Shown: positions 1 to 9,949, counted from the first letter of the stretch. The stretch: DNA of 64,000 nt from Desulfobacteraceae bacterium (GCA_021737045.1 JAIPES010000001.1:21589-85588), one strand, 5' to 3'. The notes: a model not told the origin generated them from the letters alone. Translations and numbers: made by a program.

Positions 1-856
1 CAAAATCAACGGCCTGCAAAATGGCTGTGCCGTACATCTGGATTTGTTTGCGGCTCAACAGGCCGCTTTTTGTGAGTTGAGCGCTGTTTTTCGGTTTCTC
101 CCGGGCCAGGGACAAAAGGGTCTGATTGCCCAGGATTTTGAAAGCAGGCCGGTCTTTTTTTCGGGCGATTTCCATCCGGAAAGCCAGCAAGGCTTCAAGC
201 ACGGCCAGGCTTTTGGGGTCCAGGCGGCCGGCGCCCTTGATCCGGACAAAAAGCGGGGTGTCTGCATCCGGGGTTTCCGGCCGCACCCCGGCGATTTCTT
301 CGCAATGCTGGCGCACCCATTCCATCCGGCCCCGGTTTTTGAGCTCGGCTTTCATTTCCTGGTACAGGGTGACCAGGTAACGCACGTCATTTGCGGCATA
401 GGCGATCATTTCATCGGGCAGGGGCCGCACGGACCAGTCCTTTTTCTGGAATTTCTTGTCCAGTTCCACGTTAAAATGACGGGCCAGCACCGCTTCCAGG
501 CTGGTGGCCCCGTAGCCCAGAAACCGGGCAGCCAGCTCGGTGTCAAACAGGTTTGCCACGCTGATGCCGAAATCCCGGTACAGGCATCGCATGTCATAAT
601 CGGCCCCGTGAAAAACCTTGACAATGCCGGGGTCGGCAAACAAGGGGGCCATGGCCGAAAGGTCCCTGACCGCCAGGGGATCGATAATATAGCAGGCACT
701 TGGGGTGCCCATCTGGATTAGGCAGACCTTTTCCTCGAAATGATGCATGCTGTCGGCTTCCAGGTCCACGGCCACAGCCGGCTCTTCTGCCAGTCGCCCG
801 GCCAGGGCGGATATCTGGTCTGCTGTATTGATGTATGTAACCGGTGAAGATTCCAT
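1..856 (-). CDS. rnd: Ribonuclease D-like 3'-5' exonuclease, 3' end truncated by window edge
   Basis: Reverse-strand frame open from ATG at 856 to the window start (MESSPVTYINTADQISALAGRLAEEPAVAVDLEADSMHHFEEKVCLIQMGTPSACYIIDP...VFHGADYDMRCLYRDFG...DTELAARFLGYGATSLEAVLARHFNVELDKKFQKKDWSVRPLPDEMIAYAANDVRYLVTLY), DEDD exonuclease motifs. Not in the supplied ORF list as one ORF because it runs off the edge. Confidence 0.9.
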   Translation of the reverse strand, partial: MESSPVTYINTADQISALAGRLAEEPAVAVDLEADSMHHFEEKVCLIQMGTPSACYIIDPLAVRDLSAMAPLFADPGIVKVFHGADYDMRCLYRDFGISVANLFDTELAARFLGYGATSLEAVLARHFNVELDKKFQKKDWSVRPLPDEMIAYAANDVRYLVTLYQEMKAELKNRGRMEWVRQHCEEIAGVRPETPDADTPLFVRIKGAGRLDPKSLAVLEALLAFRMEIARKKDRPAFKILGNQTLLSLAREKPKNSAQLTKSGLLSRKQIQMYGTAILQAVDF

Positions 857-1002
857 TTTGAACTGCAATGTACGGACTTGCCCATCCTTTCCGTGTGCTG
901 ACTTTTTCCTTGACCCTGTTTTGCAGATTCATTACATAGGGCCTTAACGCGCGTGATCCCGAAGTTCCATCCCCTATATGAATGACCAAATGGACAGAGT
1001 CA

Positions 1003-2925
1003 ATGATCAATATCACATTTCCGGATAAAACACAGCGGCAGTTTGAATCCCCCGTGGACGGATATACTGTGGCTGCAGGCATTTCCGAAGGATTTGCCAG
1101 AAATTGCGTGGCCATGGAAGCAAACGGCCGGCTCATGGACATTTACAGCCAGCTGCAAGAAGATGCCAGTATCCGCTTTATCACCCCAAAAGATCCGGAA
1201 GCGTTGGATATCCTCCGGCACACAGCCGCCCACATCATGGCCCAGGCCGTGCTCCGGCTTTACCCGGATGCCCAGCCCACCATCGGCCCGGTGGTGGAAG
1301 ACGGATTTTATTATGATTTTGACATGGAGCCCATCTCTGAGGAGGATTTTCCCAAAATCGAAGCCGAGATGAAGCAGATCGTCAAGGAAAAGCTTCCGGT
1401 TCGCCGGCAGGAGGTCACCCGGGACCAGGCCATTGAGCACTACCGCCATGAGCCCTATAAGCGCGAGCTGATCGGCGAGCTGGAAGACGGCACCATTTCC
1501 TTTTACGTCCAGGGCGAGTTCACGGATCTGTGCCGGGGGCCGCATCTTCCGCATACCGGATTTGTCAAAGCCTTTAAACTGCTGCGGGTCTCCGGGGCCT
1601 ACTGGCGGGGAGATTCCGACCGCCCACAGCTTCAGCGGATCTATGGAACCGCGTTTTTTGACAAAAAGGATTTAAAGCAGTACCTGACGTTTCTCGAAGA
1701 GGCCAGAAAACGGGACCACCGCAAAATCGGTGCGGCCCTGGACCTGTTTTCCTTCCATGAAGAGGCTCCGGGAATGCCTTTTTTTCACGCAAACGGAATG
1801 GAGCTGTGGAACGCGCTGCTTGATTACTGGCGCCGGGAGCACCGGGCAGCCGGATACGTGGAAACCAAGACCCCGATTATCCTTCACCGGAGCCTGTGGG
1901 AGCAGAGCGGGCACTGGGAAAATTACCGGGAAAACATGTATACCCTGGTGGTGGATGAAACAGAGTCTGCCATCAAGCCCATGAACTGTCCCGGGGGCAT
2001 GCTGTTGTTTAAGCAAAAGCGCCACTCCTACCGGGATCTGCCCATCCGGGCCGCAGAGATCGGCCTGGTGCACCGCCACGAGCTTTCCGGCGTGCTCTCC
2101 GGCCTGTTTCGGGTGCGGGCCTTTCACCAGGATGATGCCCACATTTTCATGACCCCGGAGATGATCGAGCCGGAAATCCTCGGGATTTTACAGCTGGTCC
2201 GGCGCATGTATGCCACATTCGGGCTTGGTTTTCACCTGGAGCTGTCGACCCGGCCGGAAAAATCCATTGGCACCGATGCCCAATGGGAGCAGGCCACCGG
2301 CGGACTGACCGCCGCGCTGGATGCATACGGGGCCGATTATAAGATCAATGAGGGCGACGGGGCCTTTTACGGGCCCAAAATCGATATCCACATCAAGGAC
2401 GCCATCGGCCGGACCTGGCAGTGCGGGACCATCCAGCTGGATATGTCTTTGCCCGAGCGTTTTGATCTGGCCTATGTGGGCCGGGACAATGAAAAACACC
2501 GGCCCGTGATGATCCACCGGGTGGTTTTCGGATCAATTGAGCGGTTTCTGGGAATTTTGATCGAGCATTTTGCCGGAAAATTCCCCCTGTGGCTGGCCCC
2601 GGTCCAGGCGGTGATTCTGCCCATCAATGACACCCTGGCCCCGTTTGCCAAAGAGATCTGCCAGCGGCTTTTTGCCGCCGGCCTGCGGGCATATGTGGAT
2701 GACCGGACCGAAAGCCTCAACAAAAAGGTCAGGGAAGCGCAGCTGGCCAAAATTCCCCTGATCCTCACCGTCGGCGACAAGGAAAAAAGTGCGGGCACCC
2801 TGGCGGTGCGCACATTGGACGGGGCCGTGCATCACGGCGCGTCTGTGGACGGTTTTATTTCAGCGGTCTGTGACAATGTCGCCCAACGCAGACTCGACAT
2901 GGAGGAGCTGCTGTCGGGCCTGTAG
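1003..2925 (+). CDS. thrS: Threonyl-tRNA synthetase (upstream in-frame start at 982 possible)
   Basis: MINITFPDK TGS domain, HTAAHIMAQAV, class II aaRS motifs (MNCPGGMLLFK, GLFRVRAFHQDDAHIF), C-terminal anticodon-binding domain. Confidence 0.97.
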   Translation: MINITFPDKTQRQFESPVDGYTVAAGISEGFARNCVAMEANGRLMDIYSQLQEDASIRFITPKDPEALDILRHTAAHIMAQAVLRLYPDAQPTIGPVVEDGFYYDFDMEPISEEDFPKIEAEMKQIVKEKLPVRRQEVTRDQAIEHYRHEPYKRELIGELEDGTISFYVQGEFTDLCRGPHLPHTGFVKAFKLLRVSGAYWRGDSDRPQLQRIYGTAFFDKKDLKQYLTFLEEARKRDHRKIGAALDLFSFHEEAPGMPFFHANGMELWNALLDYWRREHRAAGYVETKTPIILHRSLWEQSGHWENYRENMYTLVVDETESAIKPMNCPGGMLLFKQKRHSYRDLPIRAAEIGLVHRHELSGVLSGLFRVRAFHQDDAHIFMTPEMIEPEILGILQLVRRMYATFGLGFHLELSTRPEKSIGTDAQWEQATGGLTAALDAYGADYKINEGDGAFYGPKIDIHIKDAIGRTWQCGTIQLDMSLPERFDLAYVGRDNEKHRPVMIHRVVFGSIERFLGILIEHFAGKFPLWLAPVQAVILPINDTLAPFAKEICQRLFAAGLRAYVDDRTESLNKKVREAQLAKIPLILTVGDKEKSAGTLAVRTLDGAVHHGASVDGFISAVCDNVAQRRLDMEELLSGL

Positions 2926-2949
2926 AATTTTTGCAGGGTTGAAACAGAA

Positions 2950-2985
2950 AACCGGGAGCCTTTATTTGAAAAAAACTCCCGGTTT
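2950..2985 (+). terminator. Rho-independent terminator-like hairpin after thrS
   Basis: AACCGGGAG cctttatttgaaaaaaa CTCCCGGTT followed by T-rich sequence. Confidence 0.7.
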
Positions 2986-3013
2986 GATATTTGTGCTGAT
3001 ATTTTTTGGGTTT

Positions 3014-4354
3014 TTACGCGCCGTACATGGCCACGTTTTTCAGATCCTCTCCAAGATATTCCCGTTCATTTTCTCCCAGAACGCCCAGAGACAGGCAGAT
3101 CAGGGTCCACAGATGAACTGTCTGCCAGGGGTGTTCCCGGATTTCGCTTAAATCATGGACCTGGGCGTGACAGTTGTGGCACGGGGTAATGCAGTAATCC
3201 GCACCGGTGGCCAGGATCTGGTTGGCTTTTGCCTCGCCGTACTGGCGCCGTTCCTCGGGATATCCGGACTGCAGAAATCCGCCGCCGCCGCCGCAGCAGT
3301 AGTTGTTGGAACGATTGGGGCTCATGTCGATGAAGTTTTCCTCGCCAACCACGTTTTTGACCACGTAGCGCAGATCTTCGGCCACCGGGTCGCCAAAGGA
3401 CTTGCGCACCAACTGGCACGGGTCCTGAACCGTGAATTTGACCTTGAGGTCCTTGTTCCAGTCAGGGGTCACCTTGAGCTTGCCCTCCCGGATCCACTGG
3501 GCGTAGAGCTGGATAATGCTTTGGATTTCAAAGTTGTAGGGGATGTTGAATTTTTTCAGTCCGGCCCGGACTGCGAAAAGTTCGTGCCCTCATTCGGTGT
3601 TGAGCCAGACCTTGCAGCCAAGATCCTCCACAGCTTTGGCCTTGACCTCCACAATATGTTTCCACGCCTCGTCATCGGCCATGAACATGCAGTAGTTCTC
3701 AGCCGCCCATCCCTTGGTGCCGTAGGTCCAGTCCGCGCCCACCAGGTGCAGGATTTTCCACAGGGGCACCATCTCATCCGGCTCGGTTACGGGCTCGCGG
3801 GAGTTCTGATTGAGAAAGTAATAGGCGCCCTGCTTGTTCACCGGCGCTTCCATGTCTTTGAATTCTGGCTGGGCCTCCCGGTATTCCTCGAGCACGTCCT
3901 CGACCACGAACTCAAAATCTTCTTCTGTGGCGCCCATTGCGCTGCAGGTGTCATTTCGCAGGGCCATGTCACAGGATCCGAGAATGCCCTTAGGCCGCTG
4001 GTCCCGGGGCCAGCTCTGGCGTGCGTAAAACACAAGCTGCGGGATGTTGATCTGCATGGGGCAGACGTAAATGCAGCGCTGGCACATGGTACAGTGCCAG
4101 ACCCAGGGGGACTGCTGGATCTCTTCATCCATGCCAAGGGCTGCCATGCGCAGAAACTTGCGTGCATCCATGCCGCCGATGCCCGTTGCCGGACACCCCG
4201 AGGAGCATGCGCCGCAGGTCAGGCACAGATCCAGGTTGCCGCCTTCGGGCAGCAGGTCTTTGACCTTGTCGATAAAAGTGCTTGAGCGCTTTGTCCCAAG
4301 CTTGATTGCAGGTTCTCCCATACAATACCCTCCGTTGATGCCCGGTGCGGGCAC
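3014..4354 (-). CDS. HdrD/TmcB-like (Fe-S)-binding CCG-domain protein, candidate selenoprotein with in-frame UGA (Sec) at 3590-3592
   Basis: ORFs 3590..4354 and 3014..3472 are in the same frame, with no other stop between them. Joined: ...GCKVWLNTE-U-GHELFAVRAGLKKFNIPYNFEIQSIIQLYAQWIREGKLKVTPDWNKDLKVKFTVQDPCQLVRKS...YCCGGGGGF...CITPCHNCHAQ. N-terminal 4Fe-4S motifs CLTCGACSSGCP and CTMCQRCIYVCP. Confidence 0.85.
3557..3589 (-). promoter_or_regulatory. Candidate bacterial SECIS element downstream of the in-frame UGA
   Basis: On the minus strand: UGA + 16 nt + CAGUCCG-GGC-CGGACUG (7-bp perfect stem, 3-nt loop starting with G), with possible lower UUUU/AAAA pairing. Loop begins ~23 nt after the UGA. 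Confidence 0.75.
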
Positions 4355-4452
4355 GGCTTTTGCCTGCGGGCCCGGGCATTGATTGATGATGATGATATCA
4401 CATGCCGTATGCCGACAGTTGGTTGAAGGTTGACCTTAGTTGACTATAATCA

Positions 4453-4486
4453 TTTGCAACCCAAAACAAAAACCTTGGGTTGCAAA
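4453..4486. promoter_or_regulatory. Perfect 12-bp inverted repeat in a divergent intergenic region (candidate operator)
   Basis: TTTGCAACCCAA-N10-TTGGGTTGCAAA between the minus-strand HdrD-like start (4354) and the plus-strand GerMN gene (4632); no U-tract on either side. Confidence 0.5.
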
Positions 4487-4580
4487 AATGAAACCAAATT
4501 TTTTCCTGCCATAAACAAGCCGGTAAAGTCAAGCACAATCGAAGGGTTGCATCAGGTATCTGAAATTCGGCTTTCTCGCA

Positions 4581-4609
4581 TTGACATGGGTGCATCTGTG
4601 GCTTATGAT
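4581..4609 (+). promoter_or_regulatory. Sigma70-type promoter for gerMN-fusA
   Basis: TTGACA (4581-4586), 17-nt spacer, TATGAT (4604-4609); GGGGG Shine-Dalgarno-like run before ATG at 4632. Confidence 0.65.
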
Positions 4610-4631
4610 AAATTGATTTTAAGGGGGTAAA

Positions 4632-5171
4632 ATGGGATTGAAGCGATGGTGCAGGCGGCTGTCGTGTTTGTGCCTGGTCATATGGCTTGTTTTCGCCGGG
4701 GCCGCTGCCGGCGCACAGAACACGGCCTCAGAGCGGCACCCCGAGGGCGAAATATTTTTATATTTTGTTGATCCGGAGGCCGGATATCTTGCAGGCGAAC
4801 CCCGGAATATGGATTTTTCCAATGAGCGCAAGGGTCCGGGCCAATTTTATACCCGCATTGTAGAAGAACTGATCAGCGGTCCGAAAACCAGGCTTGAGGC
4901 TCCCCTGTCGGCGCAAACCAATGTACGGGCGGTGTATGCCGGTGCCGGTGGGTTGGCTTACGTGGATTTGTCAGCAGAAGCGGCGGATCTGCACACGAAA
5001 GGCGTGCGCAGCGAACTGCTGAGCGTCTATAGCATTGTCAATACACTGATACTCAATTCCAACGGCATCCAGGCGGTCCAGATCCTGATAGAGGGCAGTC
5101 CGGTGCAAACCCTGGCCGGGCACGTGGATATCCGTTTGCCGCTAAACGCGCAGATGTTGCTGGTGAGATGA
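4632..5171 (+). CDS. GerMN-domain protein with N-terminal signal sequence
   Basis: Hydrophobic N-terminus; GerMN-like pattern ([84 protein letters not shown]). Confidence 0.8.
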   Translation: MGLKRWCRRLSCLCLVIWLVFAGAAAGAQNTASERHPEGEIFLYFVDPEAGYLAGEPRNMDFSNERKGPGQFYTRIVEELISGPKTRLEAPLSAQTNVRAVYAGAGGLAYVDLSAEAADLHTKGVRSELLSVYSIVNTLILNSNGIQAVQILIEGSPVQTLAGHVDIRLPLNAQMLLVR

Positions 5172-7192
5172 AAAAAATCGGACAAATAAGAAATATCGGC
5201 ATTATCGCCCATATTGATGCAGGCAAGACCACGGTCACCGAGCGGGTGCTGTTTTACACGGGCCGGTCTCACAAAATCGGCGAGGTCCACGACGGCGAAG
5301 CCGTGATGGACTGGATGCCCGATGAGCAGGAGCGGGGCATCACCATTACCTCAGCGGTGACTACCTGCCAGTGGGACAAATGCGACATTCAGATTATTGA
5401 CACCCCGGGGCACGTGGATTTCACCATTGAGGTGGAGCGCTCACTGCGCGTGCTCGACGGAGCGGTTGGCGTGTTTTGCGCCGTGGGCGGCGTGGAGCCC
5501 CAGTCTGAAACCGTCTGGCACCAGGCAGACGATTATCTGGTGCCAAAGATCGCCTTTGTCAATAAGATGGACCGGGTGGGAGCGGATTATTTCCGGACCA
5601 TCGATATGATGAAAGAACGCCTGCATGCCCGCCCCCTGGTGCTTCAACTGCCCGTTGGCAGCGAGGACGGGTTTCGGGGCGTTATTGATTTATTGCACAT
5701 GCGCCAGATGGTCTGGGAGACCGGCGGGCCGGAAATGCCGTTTGTCACCGGCGAAATCGACCCGGATCTGCTGGAAACAGCCCAACAGTACCGCGAAAAA
5801 CTTATCGAGACCGTGGCTGAAACCGACGATGCCATCATGGAGGCCTACCTGGAAGAAGCCGATATACCGGTTCAGAACCTGGTGGCCGCCATCCGGAAGG
5901 CCACCATCGGTCTGCACCTGGTACCGGTGCTCTGCGGTTCGGCTTTGAAAAACAAGGGCATCCAGCCATTGCTCGATGCGGTGGTCAATTACCTGCCCAG
6001 TCCCCTGGAGGCTCCGCCCATTCAGGGCACAATGCCCGACTCCGGGGAAAAAGTTGCCTTTGAGGCAAAGCCCAAGGGGCCCACGGTGGCCCTTATTTTC
6101 AAGGTTTCCATGATCGAGGGGCGAAAGCTGTCCTATGTGCGGGTTTATTCCGGCAGCATCAAGGCCGGCGCAGAGATCTACAATTCCATCCGGGAGAAAT
6201 CGGAAAAAATTTCCCGGATTTTAAAGATGCATGCCAACAAGCGCGAGCGCTTAGACGAGGCCGGCCCGGGTGCCATTGTGGGCGTGGTGGGGCTAAAGGA
6301 CTCCTCCACCGGCGAGACGCTCTGCGACAGGGACAATCCGGTGCTGCTGGAACAAATGAAATTCACCAAGCCGGTGATCTCCATTTCCATTGAGCCCAAA
6401 ACCCATGATGATCAGGAAAAACTGCCACAGGTGCTGGAAAAGCTCATGGCCGAAGATCCCACTTTGCATGTCAAACAGGACGAGGACACGGGCCAGACCC
6501 TTTTGTCCGGCATGGGCGAACTGCACCTGGATGTGATTATCAGCCGGATGCGGCGTGAGTACAAGACAAACGTCAATGTGGGCAAACCCCAGGTGGTCTA
6601 CCGGGAAACCATCGCAAAGCAGGCATCCGGCCATGGTGTGTTTGATCGGGAGGTGGCCGGCCAGCGGCATTTTGCCGAAGTCGCGCTCACAGCCCGGCCC
6701 CTTTCCCGCGGCAGCGGGATGCGCTTTGCCGCAGAGGTCTCAGAGGATATCATCCCGGCCCAGTTTATCCCGGCGGTTGAAAAGGGCGTTCGTGAAGCCA
6801 TGGAATACGGAGAGCTGATGGGATATCCGGTGGTGGACCTGGAAGTGAAAATCACCGGCGGAGCGTTTCGCGAATCACTGGGATCTTCTCTGGCCTATTC
6901 CGTTGCCGCCGCCATGGCCTGCCGGGAAATGTTTGCTGCAGCTGATCCTTACCTGCTCGAACCCATCATGAACGTGGAGGTCTACGTTCCGGAATCGTTT
7001 ATGGGCGAGGTGATCGGGGATTTAAATTCCCGGGGGGGCAAGATCGAATCCATTGCCGCAAAGGGCGACAACCAGATCATCACCGCCATCGCCCCTCTTT
7101 CAAAGATGTTTGGCTATACCACGGCCCTGCGTTCGGCCTCCCAGGGCAGAGGCACCTTTACCATGAAATTTTCCCATTTTGACCGGATGTAG
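5168..7192 (+). CDS. fusA: Elongation factor G-type translational GTPase
   Basis: [64 protein letters not shown] overlaps the gerMN stop (ATGA). Confidence 0.95.
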   Translation: MKKIGQIRNIGIIAHIDAGKTTVTERVLFYTGRSHKIGEVHDGEAVMDWMPDEQERGITITSAVTTCQWDKCDIQIIDTPGHVDFTIEVERSLRVLDGAVGVFCAVGGVEPQSETVWHQADDYLVPKIAFVNKMDRVGADYFRTIDMMKERLHARPLVLQLPVGSEDGFRGVIDLLHMRQMVWETGGPEMPFVTGEIDPDLLETAQQYREKLIETVAETDDAIMEAYLEEADIPVQNLVAAIRKATIGLHLVPVLCGSALKNKGIQPLLDAVVNYLPSPLEAPPIQGTMPDSGEKVAFEAKPKGPTVALIFKVSMIEGRKLSYVRVYSGSIKAGAEIYNSIREKSEKISRILKMHANKRERLDEAGPGAIVGVVGLKDSSTGETLCDRDNPVLLEQMKFTKPVISISIEPKTHDDQEKLPQVLEKLMAEDPTLHVKQDEDTGQTLLSGMGELHLDVIISRMRREYKTNVNVGKPQVVYRETIAKQASGHGVFDREVAGQRHFAEVALTARPLSRGSGMRFAAEVSEDIIPAQFIPAVEKGVREAMEYGELMGYPVVDLEVKITGGAFRESLGSSLAYSVAAAMACREMFAAADPYLLEPIMNVEVYVPESFMGEVIGDLNSRGGKIESIAAKGDNQIITAIAPLSKMFGYTTALRSASQGRGTFTMKFSHFDRM

Positions 7193-8663
7193 ACCGGGTC
7201 TCAAACACGCCGGCGCCGGCCTGCCCGGAAAAGTAAAAATCCCGGTAAGGGCTGTTTTCGTCTGTTTTCTCCTTTTTTTCCGGCATTTTTTTGGTTTCTG
7301 CCAGTTCCTTGTGGATTTTTTCTGCAAGGGTTTTGCTTCCGGTTTTGTCCAGGGCCCGGTTAAAATGGAATCTCGCATTTTCTGCATCCCCGGTTTTCCG
7401 GTAATAGCGGCCCAGGTAATAATGGGCCTGATCCAGACGGTTTTGTTCGCCGTAGCAATTGCCCAGAAAATAAAGTGTGCGTTCATGATCCGGAAATTTC
7501 CGGTTGATTTTCTTGAAGGCGGCAATGGCTTTATCAAAATCGCCCCGGCTCATGTGGCTGCGGCCCAGGTAAAACAGCCCGTCAGGCCCGTAGCGGGAAA
7601 TGTTGTCAATTCCGGAAAGGGTGTGGATGGCTTTTTCATGTTTTCCGGAAAGAAAAAGGATCCGTCCCAGGTCAATGGCCATGAAAGAATCATCCGGCCG
7701 TCGGGCGATACTTTTTTTTATGGCCTCCAGGGCGGATTCGGGCTGGCCGCTTTCGGCCAGAGCCAGGGCCAGTCCGTATAGGGCGGCCTGATCTTCAGGA
7801 TTTTTTTCAAGCTGCTGGCGGAAGTGTTTGACAGCCCGGCCGGACTGCCCGTAAAGGGCTTTGAGCCGGGCGCGGGTGCGCTGGAATGCAAAACTGTCAG
7901 AGGGTTTGGACTCCGGGCGGTGCATCAGCATGTTTTCCAGGTTGGTCAGCCGTTGACGGGTGGCCGGATGGGTTTTGAGATAAGTGGGAACCTGCTCTTC
8001 TCCGTACCATTCGCGATCACGGATTTTGCGCAGGGCTTCCCTGAGGCCGTAGAGGTCATAGTCGGCTGCGAGCAGATACTGGCGGCCCAGAAAATCGGCT
8101 TCCAGTTCGTTTTCCCGGGTATAGGCCAGAATCATGCTCTGGCCGGCGGCCAGCGAACCCATGGAAAGGGCACTGCCCACCGCCGAAGCCCCGCCCAGGC
8201 CAACGAGGATGCCGGCAATCATTCCGGCCATGGAAAGGATCTGGCTTTTTTTGGATTTTTCAATCATGTCGGATATGTGCCGGGCCGAGACATGGGCGAT
8301 TTCATGGGCCACGATTCCGGCCAGTTCGCTTTCGGTGTCCATGGTTTCAAACAGCCCGGAAAATATAAAGATATTTCCGGCCGGGCCGGCAAATGCATTG
8401 ACCGTGTCCTGGTTGATCACATGGAACTTGTAGTCAAAGGGCTGGGGCGGCAGGTTTTCGAGAATGCGCCCGCCAAGGTCATTGATATATTCGTGGATGA
8501 TAAAATCGTCGATTACATGGTAATGCTTGTGGATCGTTTCAAGGAATTCTTCCGCCAGCTCTTTTTCCTCCTTGACGGTCATGGCATCGGCTGTGGAGCC
8601 TGCGGGCCACAGCAGCAGGCATAATGTCAGCAATAAGGCGATGGCTTGCTCGATTCGTTTCAT
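7158..8663 (-). CDS. M48-family metalloprotease with TPR repeats (BepA-like)
   Basis: Signal peptide, [12 protein letters not shown] zinc motif, then TPR-like repeats. Confidence 0.88.
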   Translation of the reverse strand: MKRIEQAIALLLTLCLLLWPAGSTADAMTVKEEKELAEEFLETIHKHYHVIDDFIIHEYINDLGGRILENLPPQPFDYKFHVINQDTVNAFAGPAGNIFIFSGLFETMDTESELAGIVAHEIAHVSARHISDMIEKSKKSQILSMAGMIAGILVGLGGASAVGSALSMGSLAAGQSMILAYTRENELEADFLGRQYLLAADYDLYGLREALRKIRDREWYGEEQVPTYLKTHPATRQRLTNLENMLMHRPESKPSDSFAFQRTRARLKALYGQSGRAVKHFRQQLEKNPEDQAALYGLALALAESGQPESALEAIKKSIARRPDDSFMAIDLGRILFLSGKHEKAIHTLSGIDNISRYGPDGLFYLGRSHMSRGDFDKAIAAFKKINRKFPDHERTLYFLGNCYGEQNRLDQAHYYLGRYYRKTGDAENARFHFNRALDKTGSKTLAEKIHKELAETKKMPEKKEKTDENSPYRDFYFSGQAGAGVFETRSTSGQNGKISW

Positions 8664-8723
8664 GGCTTGCTCCCGGATATATCCTCGGATTTCTCTTCTT
8701 GGGATCTGTATCCTTGATGGTTT

Positions 8724-8781
8724 CGTAAAAAGCTTTTTACCGCGTCCGCTGTTGTTGCAGGAAGGAAGCCCTGCAGCCGGG
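8724..8781 (+). repeat. Interspersed repeat family C, copy 1
   Basis: GTAAAAAGCTTTTTACCGCGTCCGCTGTTGTTGCAGGAAGGAAGCCCTGCAGCCGGG; related copies at 15320..15372 and 30052..30107 (reverse). Confidence 0.75.
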
Positions 8782-8943
8782 GTCAGTTTTTTCGCTCCTG
8801 ACCGTTTACGGATTCAGCCAATGCCTTCGCTTAAAATTTCAAGAACTCGGCCTGTCGGCCTCAAACAGTTTGAAATTTTTTAGCTCCGGCATTTGCTGAA
8901 TTTTTCCGTAAACGCTCAATGTCGCTTCAAAAACCGACCCCGT
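8777..8943. repeat. Long nested imperfect inverted repeat (~165 bp)
   Basis: Nested arms: GGGGTCAGTTTTT / AAAAACCGACCCC; CGTTTACGGATTCAGCCAATGCC / GGCATTTGCTGAATTTTTCCGTAAACG; TTAAAATTTCAA / TTTGAAATTTTTTA; apical CGGCCTGTCGGCC. Confidence 0.75.
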
Positions 8944-8970
8944 CCTTGGACTTCCTTGGAAGTCCTAAAA

Positions 8971-9076
8971 CTGGTATAATCGCCAATCAATAAAAAAATA
9001 ACTTTTTGATTTTACTTAACACTTAATCACTTAAAACTTAACACTGCCTGTAAAAAAGACTTTTTACAGGCTTATC
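8971..9076 (-). repeat. ~105-bp interspersed repeat family D, inverted relative to 25342..25450
   Basis: Reverse complement shares GATAAGCCTGTAAAAAGTCTTTTTTACAGGCAGTGTTAAGTTTTAAGTGATTAAGTGTTAAGTAAAATCAA with the other copy. Confidence 0.85.
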
Positions 9077-9123
9077 ATTCTTGAATTTGCAAACAATTAT
9101 TTTTATGGTACAGAGGTTTTATT

Positions 9124-9924
9124 ATGGCACATATGATCTGCATTGCAAATCAAAAGGGAGGGGTGGGCAAAACCACCACCGCCATCAATCTGGCTGCCGC
9201 CCTGGCCCATGCCGGCAAAACCACTCTTCTTGTGGACTGTGATCCCCAGGCCAATGCCACCACTGGCCTGGGGATCGACAAAAGCGGACTGGAAAAGACC
9301 CTGTATCATGGTTTGATCGGCCATGCCGATGCCCAAGACATCATTGTTGAAAGCGGTGTGCCGCGGCTCTGGCTGATGCCGTCCCGGGTGGAGCTAATCG
9401 GTTTTGAGGTGGAGATGTTAGGCGATGCCTCACGGGAGCGGCTGCTTCAGCAGTTGCTGTCCCCGTGCAGTCAGGCATATGATTATATCCTGCTGGATTG
9501 TCCGCCTTCTTTGAGTCTGCTGACCGTCAACGCCATGACCGCCGCCCACGGGGTTCTGATTCCCCTGCAGAGCGAGTTTTACGCATTGGAAGGCCTGGGT
9601 CAGCTTCTGCAGACGGTCAAGCGGATCAAGCAGCGGATGAACCCGTCTTTGAAAATCGAGGGAATCCTGCTGACCCTTTTTGACAAGCGGACCAATCTTT
9701 CCGGTCAGGTAGCCGAGGATGCGGAAAAATATTTCAAAGACATGGTCTATGATACGCGGATTCCCAGGGCCGTGCGTCTGGCCGAGGCCCCCAGCTACGG
9801 CAAACCCATTCTTTCCTATGACCCGGCCTCGCCGGGGGCGGTGAGCTACAGTGCTCTGGCAAGGGAAATGTTACGGAAGCACAATGCACCCGGAGCCCCG
9901 GGGCTGCAAAAGACCGCCAGCTGA
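9124..9924 (+). CDS. parA: ParA/Soj chromosome-partitioning ATPase
   Basis: ANQKGGVGKTTTAINLAAAL deviant Walker A; VDCDPQANATTGLG. Confidence 0.95.
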   Translation: MAHMICIANQKGGVGKTTTAINLAAALAHAGKTTLLVDCDPQANATTGLGIDKSGLEKTLYHGLIGHADAQDIIVESGVPRLWLMPSRVELIGFEVEMLGDASRERLLQQLLSPCSQAYDYILLDCPPSLSLLTVNAMTAAHGVLIPLQSEFYALEGLGQLLQTVKRIKQRMNPSLKIEGILLTLFDKRTNLSGQVAEDAEKYFKDMVYDTRIPRAVRLAEAPSYGKPILSYDPASPGAVSYSALAREMLRKHNAPGAPGLQKTAS

Positions 9925-9949
9925 CAGATGCTCATGAAAAGGGGGGACC

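Noticed and set aside
940-1003. T-box or ribosomal-leader type regulator before thrS
   Set aside because: Only a short space separates rnd and thrS; no T-box sequence or terminator/antiterminator pair is visible.
3014-4354. Frameshift/pseudogene explanation for the split HdrD-like gene
   Set aside because: The two halves are in the same frame with only a TGA between, the TGA is at a Cys position, and a SECIS-like hairpin follows; a nonsense mutation at exactly this site is less likely, though not excluded without homologs.
7158-7192. 35-nt convergent overlap of fusA and the M48 protease ORF as a possible antisense regulation site
   Set aside because: Common for convergent ORFs with no terminator; no independent evidence of regulation.
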